Of a stretch of 64,000 nt of DNA, positions 21,933 through 33,077 are shown piece after piece (position 1 is the stretch's first letter; each line of letters begins with the position of its first letter). The DNA is taken from assembly GCF_000708205.1 (NCBI RefSeq), contig NW_014575556.1, positions 124,599 through 188,598 of the forward strand. The letters are read 5' to 3'. Source of the stretch: Mixia osmundae IAM 14324. Taxonomy: Eukaryota > Basidiomycota > Mixiomycetes > Mixiales > Mixiaceae. A program made the position numbers and the translations under genes. Under the pieces are notes generated by a model. The model was not told the DNA's origin. It was given only the letters and a program-made list of their open reading frames with translations, and made no database searches.

Positions 21933-22939
21933 CTACGATGCGTTGCGAGCGTAGAGGTCTGCAAATAGGCCGTGTTGCTCACCAAGCAGATAAGTGAGCG
22001 TTCTGTTTTGGTAATATTCTTTATCGCCATGCAATCTGAGGTTGTCGATGACATCTTCTAGCAGATGCAGTTGCGCAGTTCCGCCCTGTGCTACTTGCGA
22101 GCTGAGGTGGACGATATGAACGTGGAAATGATAGTACGACGGCTGATAATGAACAAACATTCTAATCTCGCCATGGGGTACGCCGTACTTTTCTCGCGCG
22201 ATGCGCTGACCGTGAGACAAGATCTGGGTGAGCATCGGCAGGTGCGCAGGTCTGAGGTCTCGTAAGCTTCTCAGGGATCTGTTGCGGGTGATACATTGCA
22301 AGTATAGCGAGCTGATGGTCGTCTTGTCCCATTTTCTGTGCTCCTGTCAGCAACTTTTTTGGCATGGCCTCGCCTGCTCACAAGTCGGGCACGATGACGA
22401 ATCCTTGCTCGTCAGATGCATCCTCGTAGACGATGGTATCGCTCTCGGTGATGTGATCCAAGATATTGTAGACCCACTGAATCCTTTCTGGAGGAAAGCT
22501 CTGGATGTATGGCAACACGACTTGCCGATACATCTCTGGCGTTTCGACGATGACCTTGAGCTTCTGTGGCGAGTATTTGCGGATGTGCGTCTCCGTAGCG
22601 GGCGAGATGAGCGTCAGTTTGACATCAGCAGGACGATCTTGCTGTTCATCGTTCCAGCCAAGCAGCCAGCGGTAGATGTCATTGTCGCCCAGAGACTTGA
22701 GCTCGCTGAAGGAATTGGAGAGCTTCGGCAGCCTGTCCTCAACAAAGTGCGTCTTCTCTGCCAGCAGGATGGCAGGCACAGGTTCCGTGTTCGCGCCCTC
22801 TTTGAAGGCTCCCAGCAACGCGATGAAGCGTGTACGAGGATCTGTGTGTCGATAAGCAGAGAAGTCAGCTCGGTCAAAAGACGGATCTACCTTCTCGCAA
22901 GAGACGCTCAAATGTGAAGCCAGCAAGCAATGAAGACAT
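21933..22939 (-). CDS. DCS1: Scavenger mRNA-decapping enzyme DcpS (HIT family)
   Basis: Three exons (22891-22939, 22382-22841, 21933-22335), 303 residues. The DcpS N-terminal domain signature FERLLRE-D-PRTRFIALLG is rebuilt across intron 1. The linker FVIVPDLKWD spans intron 2, followed by RSLRDLRP. The catalytic HIT motif HFHVHIV is preceded by SYY, and the C terminus has NRTLTYLLGE. The enzyme hydrolyses m7GpppN caps left after 3'-5' mRNA decay. It shares a 157-bp divergent promoter with the uL13 gene. Confidence 0.93.
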
Positions 22940-23096
22940 CGCCGCGAACGTCGTAGAGCTGGGCACAGCGACACGCGGCAGAATCGAATTGGGATTCCGT
23001 GGTGCGGCGTCAAAAGTTATCGAGGTCAATCCGTCATTTACTGGTTGTTCAGCCTCTTGTCACTTTCGTCGTGGCAGAGCAAAGTCGTTGTCAGAA
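22940..23096. promoter_or_regulatory. Bidirectional promoter of DCS1 and RPL16/uL13
   Basis: 157 bp between the divergent start codons of DcpS and uL13. All upstream control for both genes must lie here or in the transcribed parts. No specific element is identified. Confidence 0.4.
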
Positions 23097-23877
23097 ATGG
23101 CGACAATCAGCAGCACACCCGTCGTCATTGACGCCAAAGGCCATCTGCTCGGTTTGTGACACCTCGGTGATCAGCGGAGGCGGGACTGACAGGCAGAAAT
23201 AGGCCGACTTGCGTCCATTGTGGCCAAGCAAGCCCTCAGCGGTCAGAAGATCGTCGTCGTCCGTGCAGAGGAGATCAACGTCTCTGGCAGCTTCTTCCGT
23301 CTCAAAGTATGCCCATCTGCCGAACGAGCACTGCCGCCGAGGCTGACGTACGGGCACGCAGTTGAGATATGCTGAATTCATGCACAAGCGACATCTCGTC
23401 AACCCAAAGAAGTCGGGTCCCTTCCACCACCGCTCGCCCGCTTCCATCCTCAAGCGTACCATCCGTGGCATGTTGCCGCACAAGTCTGCCAGAGGTGTAG
23501 CCGCCATGTCTCGCATCAAGGCGTTCGAGGGTGTCCCTCCTCCTTACGACAAGCAAAAGCGTGTCGTCGTGCCCAACGCTCTCCGTGTGCTCAGACTCAA
23601 GCCAGGCCGCAAGTTCTGCACGATCAAGGTGCGGAAGCAGCAGCATGCACTCTGTCAAAGTGCTGAACCGGTCATCATCTTGCAGCGATTGTCTCACGAG
23701 TATGGATGGGGCTACAAGGATGTCGTGGATAGACTGGAAGAGAAGCGAAAAGTCAAGAACCAGGCTTACTACGAGCGCAAGATCCAGCTCACAAAGGCAA
23801 GGACGGCAGCACGCAAGGCTGTCGCGAGCAAGGATACCGCTGGCGCAGAGAAGCTTGCAGCTTACGGATTCGCCTGA
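23097..23877 (+). CDS. RPL16: 60S ribosomal protein L16/L13a (uL13)
   Basis: Four exons (23097-23151, 23203-23306, 23362-23628, 23686-23877), 205 residues. Landmarks are [15 protein letters not shown] across intron 1, [31 protein letters not shown] across intron 2, GPFHHRSPA and [10 protein letters not shown]. Intron 3 (57 nt) is a stop-free multiple of three between CTIK and [13 protein letters not shown], so an ORF call would wrongly keep it. It encodes a large-subunit surface protein. It is convergent with the Dbp5 gene, 76 bp away. Confidence 0.95.
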
Positions 23878-23953
23878 GCCTCTCGCTGCTTCATTTGTAC
23901 TCTGCAACGTGTTACTGCCGCGTTGATGGTGTCGATACAACGAGCTAAAAGGT

Positions 23954-26014
23954 CTATGACTTTCCCTTGAGCGCGTCCTTGAGAGTCTATCGTACGTGTC
24001 AGCCAACGCGATAGCAACCGGCGGCGAGGCCTCACCTTTTCCATGACTTCAAAGTCGCTCGTCTCTACTCGTAAGATCTCACGACCTGTTGCCGCTTGGA
24101 TGGCTTCCATCTCTTGGAAAGAACGGTGATCGTGCACAAAGTTGATCGAGATGCCTTGGCGCCCGAATCGACCCGTTCGTCCGATGCGATGGATGTACGT
24201 CTCTGGATCGGGCTCGCCTCGCTGAGTCGTCGGCATATCGTACTACATACCTATCAGTACAGTCCAGGTACGACCGGAAGAGAACATACATTGACGACCA
24301 TGTTGACTTGCATGACGTCGATACCTCTCGAGAGAACGTTGGTCGTGATGAGGACCTTGTTCTTGCCTTCTCTGAAACTCTCCATCACCGCATCTCGTTC
24401 GTAGGTCTCCAGTTGGCCGTGAAGCGAAACGACTTTGTGACCTTCGCTCGTCATACGGGATGCAATCTTGTCTGCCGTATCTCTCCTCTGCATCATTCGG
24501 TATCAGTAGACCCGTCGTTTGAGCAAGAATGGTGATGAGACAAACCCGAGTGAAGATGATGGATTGACCAATCGTAAGCAAGCTGTACAGCTCGACGAGG
24601 ACCTCATACTTGTGCTGCTCGCTGTCGCAGTCTGCTCTCGCGCTCAGACGAATTGGAGGAGGCGAGTCAAATCACAAACCCATGAAGAACTGCTTTATCG
24701 CATCGAGTGTGACTTCTTCTCTTTTCAGAGCGATCGTATTGGCTTGCGGTGCAAATCTGGCTGCGAACTCGCGAACGATCTCGTTGAAAGTTGCTGAGAA
24801 GAGGACAATCTGAGCTTTCGGGGACGCCCTCGCTATTTGACTGCCTCATGTGTGAGCTCGGCTCGGTGTGAATTCTGAGGAAGTGCCAACTTTTTGAGGG
24901 TGATGCACTGATCTGACATTGAGCCCTGCTCGAGCATGTTGTCCGCTTCGTCCAACACAAACACGCGGATCTTTGTCACATCCAGCGAGCGTTGTCGCAG
25001 CATCTGTGCTGTGAATTGAGCAACGGCACACTCAAGAGGGGATGAGTCTCACGTCGATGACGGTGCCGGGCGTGCCGACGATGATCTGGGCAGAGATGCG
25101 CTGACCTCTGAAGACGGCACCCTTGGTGGCGTTGAATGTCTCGACGTTCGTGTACTGTCCCATCGACTTGACGACATCGAGGATCTGCATGGCTAGCTCT
25201 CTGGCAGGCGCAAGACATATGGCCTGTTTGTCGACTCAGTGCCTGTGGACATCACGCGGGAAGTGACTGACCTGGGGCTGTCTCAGGGTGGTATCGATAC
25301 GACTGAGCATAGTGAGCGCAAAGGCAGCCGTCTTGCCTGTGCCAGATTGAGATTGACCGATCATGTTTCGCGGTGGCTCTTGCAAGAGCAGCGGTAAGGC
25401 GCGTTCTTGTATCTTGGACGGCTTCTGGAAGCCTAGCTTATAGACGCCCTTGAGAAGCTCAGGCTTGCTGGACTTGTATGTGAGTTACGCAAGAGGTGGG
25501 CGAGGAAGACACGAACAGGTTGAGATCTTCGAACGTCTTGACGCTGTAGAGAGGCGAGGAGGGATCGGCTTGCTGATCCGCGAGCGTGACTTGTACTTCT
25601 TCTGCATAGCTCTGCAACAGAGATGGCATCGGCTCGGGTGGAGGAGCATCCTTTGGGGCAGTCTCTGGACTGGCAGGTCCTGCGATTTCGGTCGTCACCG
25701 CGGGTGTTGCTTTGTCGCTCTCTGGCAATATTGCGCTCTTTATTGCCGGTGTGAGGACAGGTGAGACCTTGCTGGGAAGCGATTCTGTTGTCGCCGTCTC
25801 TAGTGCAGCTTTTGGCTCTATTTTGCTGGGACCTGGCTCAGTACCAAGCCCGCTCGGCGTGGTGAGGCCAAGCTGAGTATTATTGGCTGCCCTGTCCTCT
25901 GCAGAGAGGGTCGAGAGTCGATCCATGAGAGAGCCCAGGCCATCTGCGCCTGATGATTCAGCCGACGGGTGATCAGCTCGAGTGTTGAGTCTGGAGTGCC
26001 TGCCTACCTGCCAT
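23954..26014 (-). CDS. DBP5: DEAD-box RNA helicase Dbp5/DDX19
   Basis: Multi-exon gene. Exon 1 is only seven bases (ATGGCAG, 26008-26014); a 58-nt intron then joins it to [14 protein letters not shown]. After a Pro/Ala/Glu-rich N-terminal extension come [12 protein letters not shown] and the helicase motifs: Q motif ([10 protein letters not shown]), motif I (SQSGTGKT), Ia (APARELA), II (DEAD), III (SAT), V ([10 protein letters not shown]) and VI ([11 protein letters not shown]). The last exon encodes [10 protein letters not shown], ending at 23954. DDX19/Dbp5 proteins remodel mRNPs at the cytoplasmic face of the nuclear pore during mRNA export, using Gle1. Family identity is strong. Not every internal splice site was resolved. 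Confidence 0.9.
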
Positions 26015-26882
26015 GCTGCCGCTGCTCGTCCAGCGTCTCGTCGCCAAAATTCACGAAATGCAAGAGCAAGTCATGCCCAGGCTGCAGCTCAAAATCAAGC
26101 GCAGGCTCACATCCACAGGAAGCTGCGCGAGCACCTGAGTAGTGCATTCAAGCGGAAGGCCGCCATTCGCTGCTGCTGCCACTCCTCGTCGTCTGTGCCT
26201 GAAGCAACGCACATACCTGAGAGCAGCAGCTAGGCAGCGAATGCAATGAGTGAGACTATCAGACGGTTTCTACTGCTGATCGGCACTACCCACTCTGACA
26301 GTCACCGGATGACATGCTGTTCAGAGAGGCGATGACGAGCGCGAGCAGGGCAATGCTACAAATCGCCCAAGCTCGTGACAATGGCAGCAGGAGTGGGCAA
26401 CATGGGCCAGCTATCAAGCGAGCGATGCCGTCGAACCAGCTGAACGTCTCTGAATGTACGCAGCCTGTCCAGAGCTCGTCACGATACGTTAACGTAGCGA
26501 GGTTAGTGACTCGAACGCTGACCAATGGCGCCGCTACATGGCCTTATCTGCCGTGCTTGTGTTGGACATGCCCGCGATGTTGAATCGATGGCCAGGTTGA
26601 CAGACATCTACCGGCTCACAACATCTCGTCTCGTCTCGTTTGCCCCTCGTCAGATCATCATGATCGAGCGAAGTGATCTCGAGCATGAGAATTGCTGGCA
26701 TGTCAGCAAGACAGTATATGCTCAACGTGTCGCCGACTCTGATGCTATGTTTGGAACAGACTTTGCAGGGCTCAGGAAGCATGGAATGCATGTGCGCTCG
26801 TAGCTCGTGACGTGACGCGACTCTATTGACATCTTGCCAGCGCCCATAGAATATAAACTGAACTCGCCAGCCTCAAGCTCTG
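26015..26882. other. Intergenic between DBP5 and kinesin
   Basis: 868 bp between divergent starts, expected to contain both promoters. It also contains the weak two-exon candidate at 26314-26803 and an antisense hydrophobic frame. Neither has family support. Confidence 0.4.
26314..26803 (+). CDS. Possible small two-exon gene, function unknown
   Basis: An ATG at 26314 opens a frame that reaches a GTTAGT donor at 26502 with a CTGAC sequence downstream. Splicing to CAG at 26595 joins a second open stretch in phase, giving 131 residues. Composition is ordinary, with no signal peptide and no recognised motif. The intron would be 94 nt, longer than the local norm. It may instead be non-coding promoter sequence of the neighbouring genes. 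Confidence 0.25.
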
Positions 26883-29800
26883 ATGGTCAAGACACGGAGC
26901 AAGAGCACGGCCGCACAGCTCTCCACCGGACTAGACTCTCCGGCGACCAGAAAACGTGCATTGCGAGACGCCGCGCCAGCAGAGACCGAGGGGGCAGCAA
27001 CAACAAGTCGCAAACAGCCAAGGCGGAGCCAGTCTGCCTTCCCACTCGGCCGGATCCCGTCCGACAGCCATGGAGAGACTTCGACGGCAGCGACCGGCAC
27101 GGGCAGCAAAGATCTCGATGATCTCGTCGCTGCAGGCGTCGGCAGAGTCAAGGGACTCTTCTCCCTCTTCGGAGCTGCGCCCGTGCCTGCGACGGCGCCC
27201 GTGCCATCCCTACAGAGCGAGTCCCAGTCTGAACCCGTTACTATCAAACGAGAGCCTGTCAGTAGCACCTCGGCCGCCACTTCAGAACCCAAGCCAGCCG
27301 GTAGCCAGAATATAGCAGTCACAATCAGAGTGCGGCCGTTACCTGCTCCTTCACTCGACCTGGCCGTGCCCGAACAGCTAGCAGCACTGCGGCAACAGGA
27401 ATCCGAGCAAGCGAAGCTATGGACACTCGACCCGAACCGTGCTAGGCTTTCCTTGTTACCGACACATCCTGCCCGTGCGAGAAGGCAAGCTACCAATGGT
27501 ACAGCTACAGACGCCAGCGATGCCGAGTATGACTTTACGTTTGATCACCTGCATCTAGCGCCTAAGCCTACGCAGGAACTCTACGACAAGACGATACAGC
27601 CGGTCGTGCAGGCTGCAATGGACGGCTACAACGGCACAGGCACGTCGGTCCTGCTGCCCTGCGATTGAGACTGACAGAACGCACAGTGTTTGCATACGGC
27701 ATGACGGCCTCCGGCAAGACTCATACAATGGCTGGTAGTGATATCGAACCGGGTATCATATCGCTCGCCGTCAACGAGGTCTTTGACTGCATCGCCCGGC
27801 AACTCTCGCCGTCCAACCCGTCACAGACCGAAGAGCGAGATTGGATGGTCCGGGTCAGCTATCTGGAGATCTATAATGAGACGCTCAAGGACCTGCTTGC
27901 TCCTGCAAATGGATCCGAGAAGGATCTCAAGATCAAAGTCGACTCGAAGGTACGCTGCTCATCCTGTGCACCGCGCGCTGCTCACACACTCGAGCAAAGG
28001 GGCGCATCTATGTCACGCCGCTGACAGAGGAGATCGCCACGAGCCCAGACCAAGTACTACAAGCTTTGCATCGCGGAGAGACCAATCGGCATGTCGGCGC
28101 GACAGACTGGAATGAACGCTCTTCCCGCTCGCATACGATCGTCTCGATGACAATTGAGTCCTGCCTGCGTTCTAGCACAGCTGGTAGTATTACGAGATCT
28201 TCGACCGGCGCACTTGGCAAATCGACTGCATCCGAAAGTCCGACTGAGGCCAGTGACGCACCGCAAGCCGGTCTCAGCAGGATGAATGGCGCACAACACA
28301 AGGGCGTCCGACTGTCGCAGCTCAATCTCATCGACCTTGCTGGTAGTGAGCGTGCCGCTTCGCAAGACGAGCGTCGGAAAGAAGGCGCTTTCATCAACAA
28401 GTCTCTGCTTGCGCTTTCTACCGTCATCGAGAAGCTTTCCATTGCTTCGGCGAGCACTTCCAAAGCACAAGCGCAGCATATCCCCTATCGAGACTCGAAG
28501 CTCACCCGTCTCCTTCAGACTTCCCTGTCAGGCAATGCTCGCATAGCCATCGTATGCGCAGTCTCTCCAGAGCCGAAACATGCGCTGGAGACGCTCAGCA
28601 CGCTCAAATTTGCGAGGAGGGCCAAAATGATCGTGACGAAAGCAGAGAAGGGCATGATATTTGACAAAGAGGCTCTCTTGCAGCGCTATCAGAGCGAGAT
28701 TGCCGAGCTGAAAGCACGGCTGGCGGCAGGCGAACAAAGCCGACTCGCCATGCCAGGGCCTCAAATCAAACAAGAAGACGATGGCGATTCACGTCCTGGC
28801 TCGCAGAAGGATCTGCGCGACGAAGAGGAGCTTTCAAAGCTGGCGGAAATCCAGCGCAGACGGCAAGAAGCAGAATCTGCTTTTGCCGACCTCGACAATC
28901 AACGCACACTCCTACAGGCTCAGATAGCCTTCCTCAATGAGCGCATTCTGACTGGCAGCAAATTCGAGGCAACTCGGGCAACGCGAGCCTCCGATGACAC
29001 CGCCATTGCGTCGCACCTGCCTCAGCCCGCTTTCAGAGCGTTCAGTCTCAATATCGGTCGAGGCCCGCCGCCTATGCGCGGTGTGGCTCGTCCACAGCTT
29101 GCAAGCATACCCGCCGGCCCCGAGATCGACTTTGAAGCAGAGACAGAGATGGCAAAGCTTAGGCGGCGGAACGCTGAGCTTACAGCCACTATAGCAACCC
29201 GCGACGAACAGCTTGCGTCACTATCACAAGCTCGACAGCTGGCGGAGCAAGAGCAAGCAGTTGCCATCGAGAGACTCAATGCCCGTCTAGCAATCCAGCA
29301 AGAAGAAGCATCACAAGCAGCAGCTGCGTCGGTCAAGTCGGCCGACATAAGTCAAAGAATCCAAACACAAACGCAAAAAATGATGGGGATCAAGTCGCAG
29401 CTTGAAGACGCGTTATGGGAGCGCACACAAGCGCAGAAGAAGCTCGAAACGCTCCAGAACCAGCATGATGATCACGAAGAGGCAATGCGCAAATTTACAG
29501 CGGAAAAGTTTGCGTTGGTGCAAGAACAGCAGCGGCATGCGAGCGTGATGCAAAGCTTACAAGTGCAGCTCGAGGCAAAAACACAGTACGCCGGCAAGAT
29601 CGGCGCCGAGCTGGCCACGCTCAAGCTTACTGCCCGGCAAGCAGAAGACTGCCACGCAACAGCAATAGCAGAAGCGAGACGCATGGCACTGCAACAGTCT
29701 GCAGAAGAGGCGAAGGAGCTGCGACTTCACATCGAGCAGCTGAGATCAGAAGCCAAGGCAACGCAAGACATACAGGCGAGATATCAGGAGCTCCAGCTGG

Positions 29801-30850
29801 CCGTGCAAGCCGGTTCCGCGCACGCACAAGCCCACGAGCGAGCCATGGAAGACGAAAGGTCAAAATCTCATAGAGCGCTCGAGGACGCGGCGAAACAGCA
29901 AAAACGCATCGAAGAATTACAAAGCAAGCTGGATGCGCAGCAAAAGCGGCTGGACGTCATTGATGCAGAAGCCGCCCGCGTCAAAGAGGACCGACTCGAG
30001 AGCATACGTCGCGATCTGCGCTCGCCTTCTCCACCCGTCATGCTTTCCAGGCCGCAAAAGTCTGTTCCTTCTTCGCCACTCCGGCCACGACAGACAAGTT
30101 CGACATTTTCACCGGCAGGGACAGAGCGATCAAAGACAGTCCGAGAATCCAGACGATTCGATGGCGAGACGCTTTTCGCTGCCAAAGGCCAGCAAGACGA
30201 AATCGATCGACTGAACAAGATCATCGAGGGTCAGAAGACAATCGAATTGGATCTGCGCGCTGCTATTGCACAGTGGAAAGAGGTGCGCAGCCTGACCAAG
30301 TTGAGCTGTGGAGGCTGATCCAGACTGAGCCAGGTTCTCGAGGGCCAAAATCAGCTTATCGCAGAGCTGGCGACCACTACACCTGTGGACAGCGAACAGA
30401 ATGCAAGCTCGCGCTTCAGTCCGCCGGTCCCGACGCGGAAGAGCTCTCTGCATCGTCCGCTGAGCCAGATCAGCATCAACGCATCAGCAGACAAGTCGTC
30501 TGGCGAGCGATCGCCTACCAAACGAGCGCATTCGCCTACGCCTCTTCCCAAGCGAGAGAGTCCACCTCGAGTGTGGCGACATCGTCTGATGGGCAGTGAT
30601 GATACCAAATCGCCGCGCACCAAGTCTACGCAGAGTCTAGGTGTCGAGCAGAACCGGATGGTTCGGACAAGGTGCGAGCCTTATCGATGCCTGCTTTGTG
30701 AGTACTGACGAGTGATGCATTACTAGATCGACAGTGCTCGGACCACGAGCGCCAAGAAGGGTCTCTCGGAGCAATAACGGAACCTCTGTCTCCAAGCCTG
30801 CCTTCGCAAGTGCTGCTGATGGGGAAGACGCCGAGGGCTGGTATGTATGA
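26883..30850 (+). CDS. Kinesin motor protein (N-terminal motor, CENP-E/kinesin-7-like)
   Basis: Five exons (26883-27639, 27687-27949, 28000-30282, 30334-30671, 30727-30850), 1254 residues. A basic, disordered N-terminal ~140 residues precede the motor: VTIRVRPLP, FAYGMTASGKTHTM (P-loop, with Met where most kinesins have Gln), NERSSRSHTI (switch I), LIDLAGSERA (switch II), YRDSKLTRLLQ and LKFARRAK. A long coiled coil and a Ser/Pro-rich tail follow. The N-terminal motor with an NGTVFAYG context favours the kinesin-7 group (CENP-E, or Kip2/Tea2 in fungi). Intron 1 appears to use a GC donor (ACAG|GCACGT) that preserves NGTVFAYG. The subfamily call is tentative. Confidence 0.88.
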
Positions 30851-30860
30851 TGCATCCTAT

Positions 30861-32076
30861 TTATTCGCCTCGCCCAGTTGCAGCCCTGCGAAGCTCCCAA
30901 AGAAGAATGTCACACCAGAGATAGTGCACCGGGTTGACATAGTGCATAGCGTCAAAAATGTAATCCTGACGCAGGCGAGGACTAGCATGAGCAAGACGAG
31001 CGATTGCAAAACTGATCCAGACGTACCTCTTGCCCGAGCAAAATAGGCCCCCACTCGTCGTGTCGCATCCTGCCTTGGGCTGTACCCCAGGCGAGCGGTT
31101 GATCGGCAAGATCGTTGACAACCTTACGGCCGACCGTTGTAAACCCGGCAACGCGGTTTTTGGGGGTGTTGTGCCTTGTCTGTACCATGTGCAGATGTCG
31201 AAACAGGATTGGCGTGGCAGGATCAGGAAAGGCGCTGGCCAGCTTGTCCAGCACGCGATGAAGGCCAGCTTCATAGTAGCGTACGTAGTCTAGAGGCAGG
31301 TTTGCCGTGTGCTCGCCCATGCCCGGATGTGCTGTATCTTCGAGCATGGACAGGTGGAGAAGATCCCAATAGCCCGCAGCATATTCGATGAGATCAGGTT
31401 CGGTTCGTCCCATGAGATGTAGTAGCGGCAAGAGGATGGCGTCTATCTTGTCTTCGCTCGTGATGGGGGAATAGTAGTGCTTGTCGACGAAGAAGCTGCC
31501 CACGGTTTGATCTTTGTAGCCTTGGAGAGTGTCGACGCCGAAGGAGTGAATGCTGATGAGGGTGAGATTGTAGCGATCTATGTGACAAACGTGAGGTCTG
31601 CTCGCTTCATGATCTATGCCGGCATTGTGAGGCTCGACGTCACTCGAGTAGGGTGGTGGCGACCATTGGTGGTCAGGCGTGACGATCGTGTGACGCGCTG
31701 CTTTGCCGAAGAAATCGCACACAGCTTCGAGATGATAGCGCTCATGGCTGTCACCGAAGAGGACGACGGTGCGGTCGAGTAGCCAATGCAGATCTTCGGG
31801 GACGTCGGCATCGTCGTCCTGTTGCGCGACGTGAATGGCTCGAGAGGCGATGGATGACCTCGGGCAGGCAGTGTCGATGGGGACAAAGTAGTTCTCGCTC
31901 GGTATTTGGTCGTCGACATGGGCTATACCGGGCTGTCTGAAAGGATTACACTCTTGTTGTTCAGCACGCCGAGCGAAGCGCCCTTTGAGGGACGGCTTGG
32001 CGCGATAGAGAAGTGACGTGATGCTGACTGCGAGCACGGCGGCGAAGAGGCAGATCCTCTTCCGTCCGTCGATCAT
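30861..32076 (-). CDS. Type II membrane SGNH/PC-esterase-like protein
   Basis: Two exons (31027-32076, 30861-30965), 384 residues. An N-terminal signal anchor (ICLFAAVLAVSITSLLY) after a basic start suggests a Golgi-type II topology. The luminal part begins VVLFGDSHERYHLEAVC, a GDS(H) block I with the nucleophilic serine. Near the end, after the 61-nt intron, comes DYIFDAMHYVNP, fitting the D-x-x-H block V of SGNH hydrolases such as PC-esterase and polysaccharide O-acetyltransferase relatives. Acyl-ester chemistry on glycans is a reasonable inference; the substrate is unknown. Its stop is only 10 bp from the opposing kinesin stop. Confidence 0.65.
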
Positions 32077-32241
32077 CTATGTTGCTTCCACTGCATGCCT
32101 GTCAATCGTACTAGCCCTGTCACATCGTTGCCATAGGAGCGAGCTTTGGCCCGGCGCCTGTCGCGGCGCGTCAAAAGGAGGGTCGACAGACAAACCTTGG
32201 GGCGTTGCAGCGATCAGAGCAGTCGATAGCACCGTGTGTGC

Positions 32242-33022
32242 ATGCAGCAGAGCGCTCACGATGATGTAGAGCTCGTCATCTCAAGCTTGCTCGACGAGGA
32301 GCTCGTCCGGGATGATCCAAAATTTGACATTCGATTGGCTCCCGGCGTGTGGCTTGCTGTCGACTACACCTCACGCCTTCGATGCAACATACACGGCGAC
32401 GGTCTATCGAGGGAAAAGCAGGAAGCCTTGACCGCGCTGCTCACCCGTCTGCTGAACGAACAACCGGCAGAGCTCCCCCTCTTTTCTTTGCTGAACGATC
32501 TGCGCGCCTGGCTCGTCGATCATCCGCTTGAGGCTGATCACACTGGATCCGTCGAGGAGGCCGCACCACCGTGCACGACGACAGTGACACTCAAGACGGT
32601 TCTCTTCTGGTCCCATCACCTCAAGTCGACCATAAAGCGCAAAGACATCCACGCCTTTAGCTCTGAACTCGGCCTGTGGACGATCGCCAGGCCCGGCTAT
32701 CCAGGCGTGATTGTCTCAGAGGGCAAGCAGGAAGATCTTGATGAATTTATACGGCGCATCAAAGCGATGCAATGGAAGGCCTTGACCGTGAGATACGATG
32801 AAGTGCATACAGTCGCACTCGACGCCTGGACCGAACGAGTCTCTCTGGCAAAGGTGATCGGTCCCAAGCCTCATGCGATAGAAGTCGAGAGCATGTCAGA
32901 GCTCAGTGCTGCGTGCGTACTGCACCTGTGTATCGCGATCCTGCTGACTCGGCCGGTGGCAAAGAATGGATCAAGCCAGCCTGAGAAGCGTCTTTCTGTC
33001 TGCAATGAAACTGCAGCAATAG
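32242..33022 (+). CDS. RWD and DUF1115 domain protein (RWDD2-like)
   Basis: Two exons (32242-32912, 32965-33022), 242 residues. The N-terminal half has the RWD-like pattern (ELVISSLLDEELV ... LTALLTRLL). The C-terminal half has SHHLKSTIKRKDI, LGLWTIARPGYPGVIVSEGKQEDLDEF and WKALTVRY, characteristic of DUF1115 in RWDD2-type proteins. The 52-nt intron replaces an apparent read-through tail with SAAMDQASLRSVFLSAM, matching the family's usual C-terminal helix. The molecular role of RWDD2 proteins is not well defined. It diverges from the SGNH gene with 165 bp between starts. Confidence 0.75.
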
Positions 33023-33077
33023 TCCTCGCATAGAGCTCTACACCGGTGCATGAACAACAGCAAGCCACGTGAAGACG

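Noticed and set aside
26873-27496. Minus-strand frame of 207 codons
   Set aside because: Antisense to the disordered first exon of the kinesin gene; no motifs.
27640-27686. GT donor three bases downstream in kinesin intron 1 (GTCGGT)
   Set aside because: It stays in frame but inserts two residues (NGTGTVFAYG) into a motif that is NGTVFAYG in kinesin-7 motors; the GC donor restores the motif exactly.
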